A stretch of 18,444 nucleotides of DNA from an uncultured Verrucomicrobiales bacterium (lineage in GTDB: Bacteria > Verrucomicrobiota > Verrucomicrobiae > Limisphaerales > CANJSG01). The translations under genes were made by a program, and so were the position numbers. Below the pieces are notes generated by a model. It did not search any database. It saw only the letters and a program-made list of their open reading frames with translations, and was not told the DNA's origin. Of the stretch, positions 8,001-14,410 are shown one piece after another; the first letter of the stretch is position 1, and every line of letters begins with the position of its first letter. The stretch covers positions 1-18,444 of the forward strand of contig CAMLMI010000049.1 of NCBI GenBank assembly GCA_946480965.1, in the 5' to 3' direction.

Positions 8001-10059
8001 GTTCATCGAGGAACTGGCCGTCCTCCTGTTCCAGCGCGAGATAGACGCCCCAGAAGTCGCCCGAGTATTGGTCGGCACCGGTCTGGGCGGCCTCGTCCAC
8101 GATGCGGAACTGCGCGTAGGCGGTGTGGGGCGCAGGCACGCCCGCGAGGTCGAAGAGCCGCAGGCCGACGGACTCGAACATGCCCTGTTCGCCCCGATGC
8201 TGGTAGTCGCCCTGCTGGATGGAAGCCCCGAGGTTGAGCTTCTTCCACGGCGTGGCGAAGGGACGGCCCCAGTTGTCCGTCGCCACGAAGTCGTGGCCAC
8301 GGTTGAAGTCGAACTTCCACATGTTCTTCGTCATGGCATAGCGCCAGACGCCGCCGCGCGCGCGGTAGCGGATGTGGTCATAGACGCGTCCGTTGTGGAC
8401 CAGCGCGCCGGACCAGAGGTAGGCGTCGCCGCCGTAGCGCTGGAACCAGGTGGAGTCCTCCACCGAGGTCTTTTTGGCCAGAAGGTGATAGACGGGCAGG
8501 CGGTTCATCTCGTTGGAGGAAACCGTGAAGCTCTGGGCCAGCGCGCCGGAGCCGGCGGGATTGACCGCGCCCGTCCAGGCGGGGACGCCGTCATAGACGA
8601 AGTAGGCGAAGTTCGGCTGGGGATCGTCGGCGTAGGGCACGCGCAGCGTCTGGCCGGTCGTGTCCGTCACGGTGATGCGGTAGCGGATCAGACGGCGATG
8701 CTGCTGGAAGGCGGCGGGCAATGTGGTGCTGAACACGTCGTCGCCCGCGAGCAGGTCGCCATTGGCCCCGGCGTCGTTCATGACCACGTTTGTCCAGCTC
8801 GTGCCGTAGGCTGGGTCGCCCAGCTCGATGAAGGCGCCGGGTTCGACGAACTGATAGGCCAGGCTCACGGAGGCGACGCCGTTCGGGTCCGTCACCTTGG
8901 CCGAAATGCGCACCGGCTGGCCGCTGCGCGGTTCGTTCGGCGCGTGGGCCACCTGGCGGATCTGCGGCGGTGCGACGGACGAGAAGACGGCGTTTCTGCG
9001 TCCGGGCGTCGGACCGTCGGTGGAAAGGGCGGACGCGGCGCGGAGGCGAAGATCGAGGAAGCAATCCGAGCTGCCGCTGAGCAAGGTGTTCAGCAGTTGG
9101 ACCGCGATCACGTTCGTGCCCTGGACGAGATAAGGACCGGGATCGGGCAGGGAATTGGTCTCCCAGGCATTGCTCTCGCGCGTGGTGGCGGACGTGCCGG
9201 TGTGCGGCAGATCGCCGGAGGCGGCGTTGGCGTCCAGAACACTCTGGCCGTTGATCCAGAGCTTGAAGCCGTCGTCGTAACGCACGGGCAGCAGCAGCCG
9301 CGCGGCCATGTCGAGATTCGTCACCACGAAGGTCGCGCGCAGATAGACCGAGGAATACTGGCCGTCCATGTCGTTCAACGGCGTGGCGAAGGACAGCGCG
9401 GCGTCGTAGCCGATCGGCATCCCGCCGGAGCTCCAGCCCGAGTCGTTGAAGGCAGGGGCGCGCCAAGCGGTGGCCGGAGAAGAAGGCTGGGCCACGCCCT
9501 TGAGGTAACGCCACTGGGTGTCGGCCGTGACCAGTTCCGTCGCGCTGGCGGGAACGCTTTGACCGGTCGAAGCCCGCCAGCTTCCGCCCAGATCATTGTC
9601 CAGCGACGGATGGATCAGCTCGATGGAAAAGCCCGGAGCATCGCCCACGGTCGGCCACGGGAAGCCGAGCCCGTATTCCACCTCGTCCACCACGGAGTTG
9701 GCCGCGTCGCGGAGCTGGATGCGTTCGCCTTCGTTCGACAGGCGGCCCGACCAGGGACCGACCGATGCGACGTTGAACTTGCTCTGGAGCGCCGACGGAT
9801 TCGCCGCGACCACGAGATAGCCGTTGGCCGCAATGGTCGTCCCGGCCGGGAAGGTGAACTCCACCGCGTCGGCGATCCGCCACCCGGCGAGGCTGACGGC
9901 GGCCGCGCCGGTGTTGTGCAGCTCGATGAACTCCACCGGCTCGGTCTTCACGTCGGGGTTCGCGTGGATCTCGTTGATGACGATCTCGGCGGCCAACCGA
10001 GGAGAAACCGCCAGCAGGAGCCCGGCGGCACAAAGGAGGGAGCGGCGCAGAAACGACAT
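5050..10059 (-). CDS. Giant secreted CotH kinase / lamin-tail-domain protein
   Basis: This is a 1669-residue exported protein. Residues 1-24 are a signal peptide (MSFLRRSLLCAAGLLLAVSPRLAA, split here only by description). By codon position, the order is: lamin-tail domain 1 (~25-140, IVINEIHANPDV); a beta-sandwich region (~180-340, DDGFKLWINGQSV); an Ig-like stretch (~365-480); a CotH kinase domain (~520-905), with HFDICYGKNYFYYR near 757 and PWDLDLTW near 780, where the PWDLD aspartates are the family's catalytic/metal residues; a fibronectin-like part; then lamin-tail domains 2 (~1053), 3 (~1223, LNEIVAHTDF) and 4 (~1370, RITEIHYHPL). A calcium-binding DSDGDGASDAWE repeat follows (~1545), then a beta-rich tail. 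CotH family proteins phosphorylate protein substrates in spores; here the substrate is unknown. No C-terminal anchor is evident. It stands alone, convergent with the DUF4139 operon. Confidence 0.93.
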   Translation of the reverse strand: MSFLRRSLLCAAGLLLAVSPRLAAEIVINEIHANPDVKTEPVEFIELHNTGAAAVSLAGWRIADAVEFTFPAGTTIAANGYLVVAANPSALQSKFNVASVGPWSGRLSNEGERIQLRDAANSVVDEVEYGLGFPWPTVGDAPGFSIELIHPSLDNDLGGSWRASTGQSVPASATELVTADTQWRYLKGVAQPSSPATAWRAPAFNDSGWSSGGMPIGYDAALSFATPLNDMDGQYSSVYLRATFVVTNLDMAARLLLPVRYDDGFKLWINGQSVLDANAASGDLPHTGTSATTRESNAWETNSLPDPGPYLVQGTNVIAVQLLNTLLSGSSDCFLDLRLRAASALSTDGPTPGRRNAVFSSVAPPQIRQVAHAPNEPRSGQPVRISAKVTDPNGVASVSLAYQFVEPGAFIELGDPAYGTSWTNVVMNDAGANGDLLAGDDVFSTTLPAAFQQHRRLIRYRITVTDTTGQTLRVPYADDPQPNFAYFVYDGVPAWTGAVNPAGSGALAQSFTVSSNEMNRLPVYHLLAKKTSVEDSTWFQRYGGDAYLWSGALVHNGRVYDHIRYRARGGVWRYAMTKNMWKFDFNRGHDFVATDNWGRPFATPWKKLNLGASIQQGDYQHRGEQGMFESVGLRLFDLAGVPAPHTAYAQFRIVDEAAQTGADQYSGDFWGVYLALEQEDGQFLDEHELPDGNLYKMENGTGELNNLGPDGPTDKSDLNYLLSNYTGASEAWWRTNLNIPAYLSYQTIVQAIHHFDICYGKNYFYYRNPETGLWQVVPWDLDLTWAENMYDHGCGGVDAIKQRLIPNANALPTVWREWQNRIRESRDLLLNEDEGWRVIEEHASLLRGPADGPTLLDADRAQWDFNPKMNSSQYSSSLGKAGTGRFYQVGGSFNGAVARMKNYLLFRATNSAAGPSNLDALAQDPQIPQRPVITYTGSNGYPANRLSFRTSGYNGANAFASMKWRIGEVSPTNTPAYLANEPWKYEIEPVWETGEITAYNAEIAVPSGVLRVGRTYRARVRFMDVTGRASRWSEPIQFVAGVPDNAGALNDNLKLTELMFNPPAGSDYEFVELRNTSADATLDLAGVGFTSGITYTFPAGATLAPEAHALVVRAAAANNFATFRAHYGLSNSVPIFGPYSGSLSDSGEALVLKAAAGGAELVALEYGDNRLWPIAADGAGHSLVPVDSALTNQADAALDYPFHWRASTRMKGSPGAVDPAPNDALVLNEIVAHTDFTSEQDSNDWIELHNRSLADITLGSGWYLSDNDNDLKKWQIPPGTVVPAGGYVVFDEITGFHNPPTSGFGLTKSGEQVFLSHLPGDVTDRVVDAVRFAAEENDWSWGRPAHGTAYWSPLTPRTRGTANGARPDVPRITEIHYHPLNDAETNEFVEITGAVGYGTNFANAVGAWRLDGDVTFVFPSSFQLPAQGRVLVVGFDPADTTRLNAFRATFGITNQSLPILGPWTGKLSNSSGQLSLEKPQAPDLVGDPVGWILVDEAVFLDQAPWPTNADGTGASLQLYSTALPGSHPAAWTAATPTPGLVATAVQDSDGDGASDAWETVHGFDPSSAADAEDDTDLDGATNAEEFAAGTDPRDAASVLRLNVGPTGPELRLLWPAAPGVAYEVQRRSTIASGAWETLTNFPAKPGPATNEVRAPATTGEAILRVRVAE

Positions 10060-10083
10060 GATGCTTGGGATTGCTTGGCGGAA

Positions 10084-10112
10084 AGCTAACGGCCGTTACG
10101 AACAGGTGACAA
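10084..10112 (-). promoter_or_regulatory. Possible promoter with palindrome, CotH/lamin-tail gene
   Basis: On the minus strand TTGTCA (10107-10112) is 17 nt from TTAGCT (10084-10089), about 25 bp upstream of the CotH gene start at 10059. The -35 is 5/6 to consensus and the -10 is poor. The 12-bp palindrome TAACGGCCGTTA (10087-10098) overlaps the -10/spacer, where an operator would sit. This is inference from spacing. Confidence 0.3.
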
Positions 10113-10196
10113 GGCGGGGATTGGCCTCGTCCCGACGGAGAAAGGCCGCCGACGGAGCGCCCGGCGCACCATGCTTCGGCTCGGCGCGGCTTTCCT

Positions 10197-10614
10197 TCAG
10201 CCGACGTTGGCCGCCGATTTCTGGGGCACCTGGTTCAGTCGGACCATCGACCGGTCATGCAGTCTGGCCAGAAACAACACGGCGCAGGCCGCGCCGGTCA
10301 TGGCCAGGAACATGTCCCACTGCGTGTCCCAAGGGTCGCCCTGGGTCCCGAGGAAACCAGTCCTTCATCCAATCCCCGAACGGCACCTTGGCGTAGGTGT
10401 AATGGCCGCCGACCGCGAGGATGACGGCGTGGATCGCCAGCAGCACGAGGCACAGCCGCGACAGCGGGAAGCGCCGATGGGTGAAAGCGAGCAGGACGAG
10501 ACCGATCCAGACCGGCGCGTTCTCCAGCGCCCAGGTCAGCCGGTCGGCGCTGGGGGACCAGCCGAGGAGGAACTGGGTCAGGACGACGCTGGCGATGAGC
10601 AGGCTGTTGAACAT
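10197..10614 (-). pseudogene. yjdF: yjdF (DUF2238) remnant, internal deletion plus frameshift
   Basis: YjdF/DUF2238 is a ~200-residue inner-membrane protein of unknown function. From ATG 10614 the frame gives MFNSLLIASVV..., then the family's WALENAPVWIGLVLL, FTHRRFPLSRLCLVLLAIH and VGGHYTYAKVPFGDWMKDWF, and then loses homology and stops at 10255. A second frame, overlapping from about 10350 to TGA 10197-10199, gives FLGTQGDPWDTQWDMF followed by LARLHDRSM, which is the family's C-terminus. The central part normally found between them (the DRIGHF...GFVPA and ELIEWW region, about 60-70 codons) is absent, and the two parts are one base out of frame. The total of 418 nt is not divisible by 3. A misassembly is possible. 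The hairpin-array element sits 36 bp upstream of the start. Confidence 0.85.
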
Positions 10615-10649
10615 TTCAGCTAGGATTTCCGACAATGGATTCAGGTGTT

Positions 10650-10889
10650 GCCAGGGCGTGTCTTCAAACCCAGCTGCGGAGCAGCGGAAGACCGCAGCCC
10701 CCGGGCGTGAGCCCTTGGAGCACTCCGAACTCCGAACATAAGCTCCAGAGGAGCGGCAGAGCGTTTCTTTCGCTCCTCCGGAGCTTTTGGGGATCGGACT
10801 GTCCACCCACAGCTCACGCTGTGGGCTACGGTCTGCCGCACCTCCGGTGCTTGGAACGAGGCCCAATGGGTCTGAAGACACGGCCTAGG
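10650..10889. mobile_element. TIR-bounded hairpin-array element (MITE/REP-like)
   Basis: GTGTCTTCAAACCCA (10658-10672) and TGGGTCTGAAGACAC (10867-10881) are inverted, 14/15 matching. Similarity continues outward (CCAGGGC versus CCTAGGCC), giving ~22-bp terminal inverted repeats. Inside are six short perfect hairpins: 10673-10685 (GCTGC/GCAGC), 10703-10714 (GGGC/GCCC), 10742-10754 and 10772-10784 (GCTCC/GGAGC), 10806-10825 (CCCACAGC/GCTGTGGG) and 10838-10850 (GCACC/GGTGC). Four have 5-bp stems and 3-nt loops. No gene is inside. It fills the space between the yjdF remnant and the orphan ORF. Confidence 0.72.
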
Positions 10890-11307
10890 TGGCGTCATTT
10901 GGAAATGGCACCGGTTGCCAAGGCACATGCGCCTGAGGACTCAGCTTCTTTGGGGGCGTCATGTCCGGCAAAACCTGCTCAACAAATGGTTCAATGAACT
11001 GCTCAAGTCGGTGCTTCTCAGCCTTTGATGGACCACGGGCAACGCAATTCATTATGTTGAGAGCGGGAGCTGCGAGCGCAGATAAAACTTCGATTAGAAC
11101 CTGCCGCTTCGTCCCGCTACGCGAATAAATCGTAAGGCGACCTTCACTGCGAAACAGGTATGCTCGCGGTCCTGGCCCATTGGCGAGACGAACGTCTACA
11201 AGCCCTTCAATCCAATCATGCGGAACTGCCGCCAGAATCAAGCGCACATCTCGCGCAGTAAGCCCGTGTGATGGACTGCCTTCGATTTTGTCAGCGTGAA
11301 TCTTCAT
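10885..11307 (-). CDS. Hypothetical protein, lower-GC orphan
   Basis: I do not recognise this 140-residue protein. It starts MKIHADKIEG at 11307. It contains ARDVRLILAAVPHDWIEGLVDVRL, an FRSEGRLTIYSRSGTKRQVLIEVL stretch that looks like beta-strands followed by a helix, a helix with SKAEKHRLEQFIEPFVEQVL, and a Pro-rich tail. No signal peptide or membrane segment is seen. Base composition is clearly more AT-rich than the neighbours (for example 11041-11110), which suggests later acquisition. It starts 30 bp after the argD stop on the same strand. Its TAG stop (10885-10887) lies inside the terminal repeat of the hairpin-array element, so the element may have set the present C-terminus. A GGGCG-AGC-CGCCC hairpin (11315-11327) lies just upstream of the start. 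Confidence 0.6.
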   Translation of the reverse strand: MKIHADKIEGSPSHGLTARDVRLILAAVPHDWIEGLVDVRLANGPGPRAYLFRSEGRLTIYSRSGTKRQVLIEVLSALAAPALNIMNCVARGPSKAEKHRLEQFIEPFVEQVLPDMTPPKKLSPQAHVPWQPVPFPNDAT

Positions 11308-11337
11308 GTGAGGTGGGCGAGCCGCCCGAAATCAGGC

Positions 11338-12642
11338 CTACGCCACCGCTTTCACCACCCGCTCGATGATCGCGATGCCTTCCTCTGCTTGGGCGGAAGT
11401 GAGGTTCAAGGCGGGCAGCAGTCGAACGACCTGGGTGCCGCTTGGGATGGTCAGCAGCCCTTCTTCGTGCAGCCGATTGACCATCTGGAGCGACGCGGCT
11501 TTGTCCGAGCCGGCGAAGCCTTTGATCTCGGCGGCCGGTTTCAGCTCGAAGCCCAGCATCAGGCCCAGGCCGCGGGAATTCACCACCACGCCGGGGTAGG
11601 TATCGGCGAGGCGCTGGAGCTGCTGCTTCAGGTAGTCACCGGTCTTGCGGGCGTTGTCCGCCAGCTTCTCGCGTTCGATCACCTCGAAGATCTTCAATGC
11701 CACCGCGCAGCCCAGCGGCGTGCCGCCGTAGGTGGTGCCGTGGGTGCCGGGGCCGAGGAGTTCGCCCAGCTTCACGCCGTGGTGCTGTTCCCGGATCCAG
11801 AAGGCGCCGATGGGGAATCCGCCGCCCAGCGACTTGGCCATGGACAGGCCGTCGGGCAGGAAGCCTTCCGCGCCGGGAACGCCGTCCAGAATCCGCTGGA
11901 AGCTCTGGAACCGGCCGGTGCGGAAGTGGCCGCACTGCACGCCGTCCATGAGCAGGAGCAGCTTCTTTTCGTCGCAGAGCTGACGCAGGCCGAGCAGGTA
12001 TTCCGGCGTGGCGGGCGAGATGCCGCCTTCGCCCTGGATGCCTTCGATCAGGATCGCAACCGTGGCCGGCGAGATCGCGTCGCGCATGGCCTGGAGGTCG
12101 TTGAACGGCACATGGCGGAAGCCCGGCACCATCGGCTCGAAGCCCTTCTTCACCTTGTCCTGGCCGGTGGCGGAGATGCCGCCGAGCGTGCGGCCGTGGA
12201 AGGAATTGAGCGCCGTGAGGATCTCGAAGCGGCCTTCGTCGTGGCCGAACTTCCGGGCCAGCTTGTAGAGGCCTTCATTGGCCTCGGCGCCGGAGTTGCA
12301 GAAGAAGACCCGGCCGGGCGCGAGGTGGCCGACGATCTTCTCCGCCAAACGGCCCTGCGGCTCGTGGTAGTAGAGATTGGAGACATGCATCAGCCGCTTG
12401 GCCTGTTCCGCGAGCGTTTCGGCCACTTCCGGATGGCAGTGGCCGAGGGAACAGACGGCGATGCCGCCGCCGAGATCGAGGTAGCGCCGGCCGCGGACAT
12501 CATAGACATGGCTGCCCGCCCCGTGGGTGAAGGCGAGGTCGAAGCGCCCGTAGCTGGGCACGACGTGGCGGTTGAACAGCTCCTTCACCTCGGCGAACTG
12601 GTTCTGCACGATGGGCGGCGGAGGCGGCACGATGTCTTTCAC
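11338..12642 (-). CDS. argD: Class III aminotransferase, probable acetylornithine aminotransferase
   Basis: This PLP enzyme is probably ArgD (N-acetylornithine to N-acetylglutamate semialdehyde, arginine synthesis). From GTG 12642 it is 434 residues. Family blocks are GSHVYDVRGRRYLDLGGGIA (43-62), the phosphate-binding SGAEANE (117-123), NSFHGRTLG (146-154), IEGIQGEGG (199-207) and the Schiff-base lysine K270 in SMAKSLGGGFPIGA, followed by THGTTYGGTPLGCA. The usual DEVQ motif reads DGVQ (233-236), so the Glu is Gly. The frame stays open upstream through the tRNA-Gly gene, whose minus-strand translation supplies a false N-terminus; the first plausible start after the tRNA is this GTG, since no in-frame ATG exists there. 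No Shine-Dalgarno sequence is seen. The alternative is another class III omega-aminotransferase such as succinylornithine or GABA aminotransferase. Confidence 0.85.
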   Translation of the reverse strand: MKDIVPPPPPIVQNQFAEVKELFNRHVVPSYGRFDLAFTHGAGSHVYDVRGRRYLDLGGGIAVCSLGHCHPEVAETLAEQAKRLMHVSNLYYHEPQGRLAEKIVGHLAPGRVFFCNSGAEANEGLYKLARKFGHDEGRFEILTALNSFHGRTLGGISATGQDKVKKGFEPMVPGFRHVPFNDLQAMRDAISPATVAILIEGIQGEGGISPATPEYLLGLRQLCDEKKLLLLMDGVQCGHFRTGRFQSFQRILDGVPGAEGFLPDGLSMAKSLGGGFPIGAFWIREQHHGVKLGELLGPGTHGTTYGGTPLGCAVALKIFEVIEREKLADNARKTGDYLKQQLQRLADTYPGVVVNSRGLGLMLGFELKPAAEIKGFAGSDKAASLQMVNRLHEEGLLTIPSGTQVVRLLPALNLTSAQAEEGIAIIERVVKAVA

Positions 12643-12669
12643 GGGCGCAACGTGTAACGGCTGCAGGCG

Positions 12670-12716
12670 GAAAGAAAACAAGGATCTAGGCCAGAACGGT
12701 GCGGAACGTTTCTGGA
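12670..12716 (-). terminator. Possible terminator after tRNA-Gly
   Basis: On the minus strand, downstream of the tRNA, CCAGAAACG (12707-12715) pairs with CGTTCTGG (12691-12698) with one bulged base. After 9 nt comes the T-rich TTGTTTTCTTT (12671-12681). The gap between stem and T-tract makes this imperfect, and it could equally be a leader hairpin for argD. Confidence 0.35.
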
Positions 12717-12750
12717 TCGGACAGCCGGTAGCCGGTGTCTGGAGGAGGGT

Positions 12751-12824
12751 TGGAGCGGGTGAAGGGAATCGAACCCTCGTAGCCAGTGTGGAAGACTGGA
12801 GCTCTACCATTGAGCTACACCCGC
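12751..12824 (-). tRNA. tRNA-Gly (anticodon UCC)
   Basis: The minus strand from 12824 folds into a full cloverleaf. The acceptor stem is GCGGGTG/CACCCGC. The D-arm lies in GCTCAATGGTAGAGC. The anticodon arm is CCAGT-CTTCCAC-ACTGG with anticodon TCC, reading GGA/GGG glycine codons. The T-arm is AGGGTTCGATTCCCT. A discriminator T and an encoded CCA end the gene at 12751, giving 74 nt. It lies between argD (downstream, same strand) and the divergent pyrC. A convincing promoter lies immediately upstream (12840-12868). Confidence 0.97.
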
Positions 12825-12839
12825 GCCGAGCGGACGGAT

Positions 12840-12868
12840 GGAATACCGGGGCGCTCTTGCGTTGTCAA
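12840..12868 (-). promoter_or_regulatory. Sigma-70-type promoter of tRNA-Gly
   Basis: On the minus strand a perfect -35 TTGACA (12863-12868) is exactly 17 nt from TATTCC (12840-12845). The -10 ends 15 bp before the tRNA 5' end, leaving room for a transcription start with a leader of about 8-9 nt. The -10 is weak at its last three bases. The site lies within the short spacer shared with divergent pyrC. Confidence 0.6.
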
Positions 12869-12894
12869 ACATCCTCCTTGTAGCGTCGCCGCCC

Positions 12895-14268
12895 ATGCAA
12901 TCGTCCGCTTCGCTGCTCATCTCCGGTGGGCGCGTCATCGATCCCGCCAATCAGTCCGATTCCGTCGCCGATGTGTTCATCCGCGACGGAAAAGTCGCGT
13001 CCGTAGGACGCGATCTCGCGTCGCAGGTTCCTGCCGGAACGCCGGTGTTGAACGCGACAGGCAAGGTGGTTTGTCCCGGGTTGATCGACCTGCACGTGCA
13101 TCTGCGCGAGCCGGGCCAGTCGGCCAAGGAAACCATCGCCACGGGCACGGCGGCGGCGGCGCGAGGCGGGTTCACTTCCGTGGTCTGCATGCCGAACACG
13201 TCTCCGGCCATCGACAGCGCGAGCACGGTGGCGTTGATCCAGGACAAGGTGGAACGGGAGGCGATCATCAACGTCTTCGTGGCCGGCGCGATCACCCAGG
13301 GCATCAAAGGCGAGGAACTCGCGCCCATCGGTTCGCTGAAGAAGGCGGGCGTGGTGGCGATCACGGACGACGGACGCTGCATCCAGAACAACGACTTGAT
13401 GCGCCGGGCGCTGGAATACGCGCGGATGTTCGACCTGCCGGTGATGGACCATTGCCAGGACTACTCCATCGTGACCGACGGCGTGATGCACGAGGGCTAC
13501 TGGAGCACGGTGCTGGGGCTGCATGGCTGGCCCGCTTCGGGCGAGGACATGATCGTGGCGCGGAACATCCTCCTTGCGGAGCTGACCGGCTGCCAGGTGC
13601 ATTGCCAGCACATGAGCAGCGCGAAGAGCGTGCAGCTCATCCGCGAGGCGAAGAAGCGCGGCGTTCCCATTTCCGGCGAAGCCTGCCCGCACCATTTCAC
13701 GCTGACGGACATGACCATCGCGGGCAGCGAGCAGTTCTGGGCCGCAGACGGGCTGGGACTGGTGGACTGGAAAGGTCGGACTCCGGCGGCCTGGCCGATG
13801 TATGACACGAACTTCAAGATGAACCCTCCGCTGCGTTCGGCGGCGGACCGGCAGGCGGTGCTGGAAGGCGTGGCGGACGGGACGTTGGAAATCCTCTCCA
13901 GCGACCACGCGCCGCACTGCGATTTCCAGAAGGAAGTGGAGTTCGATTCCGCACCGTTCGGCATCACGGGATTCGAGACGGAGCTGCCGCTGTCGCTGAT
14001 GCAGTTGGTTGATCGGGGCTATCTGACGCTCGGGCAGATGATCGAGAAGTTCACCGTGAACCCGGCGAAGCTGCTGCGGTTGTCGGCGAAGGGGCATCTC
14101 TCGGTCGGGGCGGATGGCGATGTCACCGTCTTCGATCCTTCCTCCGAATGGATCTACGACCGCTTCGAGTCGTTGAGCAAATCGAAGAACTCGCCCTTCC
14201 ACCAATGGCCGATGAAGGGCCGGGCGGTCGCGACGGTGGTGCGGGGCAATGTCGTCTGGAGCCTGTAA
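12895..14268 (+). CDS. pyrC: Dihydroorotase, type I
   Basis: This 457-residue cytoplasmic enzyme cyclises N-carbamoyl-L-aspartate to dihydroorotate in pyrimidine synthesis. The metal ligands of type I enzymes are visible: HVHLREPG (H67, H69), Asp in the TDDG motif (158/159), H186 in VMDHCQD, H239 in CQHMSS and D337 in SSDHAPH. Substrate-binding blocks PHHFTLTD and NFKMNPPLR are present, and the C-terminal FTVNPAKLL motif is intact. Between ~275 and 303 it has about 25 residues more than most type I enzymes (AGSEQFWAADGLGLVDWKG). I chose ATG 12895 because MQSSASLLISGGRVIDP aligns with the family start; an earlier GTG/ATG would run into the tRNA promoter. There is no clear Shine-Dalgarno sequence. 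It is divergent from tRNA-Gly. Nothing downstream belongs to pyrimidine synthesis. Confidence 0.95.
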   Translation: MQSSASLLISGGRVIDPANQSDSVADVFIRDGKVASVGRDLASQVPAGTPVLNATGKVVCPGLIDLHVHLREPGQSAKETIATGTAAAARGGFTSVVCMPNTSPAIDSASTVALIQDKVEREAIINVFVAGAITQGIKGEELAPIGSLKKAGVVAITDDGRCIQNNDLMRRALEYARMFDLPVMDHCQDYSIVTDGVMHEGYWSTVLGLHGWPASGEDMIVARNILLAELTGCQVHCQHMSSAKSVQLIREAKKRGVPISGEACPHHFTLTDMTIAGSEQFWAADGLGLVDWKGRTPAAWPMYDTNFKMNPPLRSAADRQAVLEGVADGTLEILSSDHAPHCDFQKEVEFDSAPFGITGFETELPLSLMQLVDRGYLTLGQMIEKFTVNPAKLLRLSAKGHLSVGADGDVTVFDPSSEWIYDRFESLSKSKNSPFHQWPMKGRAVATVVRGNVVWSL

Positions 14269-14335
14269 GTGGTTCGTTCGGCGCGGGTGCACAATCCGCG
14301 CAACGGGATGCAAAGGCTGGGGATGGTGGGGCTCA

Positions 14336-14390
14336 GGTCGGAGCGATAGGTTCACGGGCAATCATCCGAACCCGTGAACTTGGACCGACC
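14336..14390. promoter_or_regulatory. Long interrupted inverted repeat before prepilin-like gene
   Basis: GTTCACGGG (14350-14358) and CCCGTGAAC (14371-14379) form a perfect 9-bp inverted repeat with a 12-nt spacer. Outside them GGTCGG (14336-14341) and CCGACC (14385-14390) are also complementary. The structure sits between the pyrC stop (14268) and the prepilin-like start (14411). It lacks a T-tract, so an operator or a leader structure is as likely as a terminator. Confidence 0.45.
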
Positions 14391-14410
14391 ATTGCGCCGG
14401 TTTGCCCGAC

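Noticed and set aside
5695..10089. 1464-aa plus-strand open frame
   Set aside because: It is the antisense shadow of the CotH/lamin-tail gene. The composition is dominated by Gly, Val, Arg and Ala with no domain, and the opposite strand has a signal peptide and clear domains.
10615..10881. N-terminal extension of the yjdF frame (208-aa ORF)
   Set aside because: The extra residues come from translation of the hairpin-array element. Homology begins at MFNSLL.
11296..12657. 453-aa plus-strand frame opposite argD
   Set aside because: Antisense shadow; the minus strand holds all aminotransferase motifs.
12643..12810. argD start at 12810 (MVELQSSTLATRVRFPSPAP)
   Set aside because: This peptide is the translation of tRNA-Gly sequence, a well-known annotation artefact.
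12865..14361. 498-aa minus-strand frame opposite pyrC
   Set aside because: Antisense shadow rich in Arg and His; pyrC has intact metal ligands.
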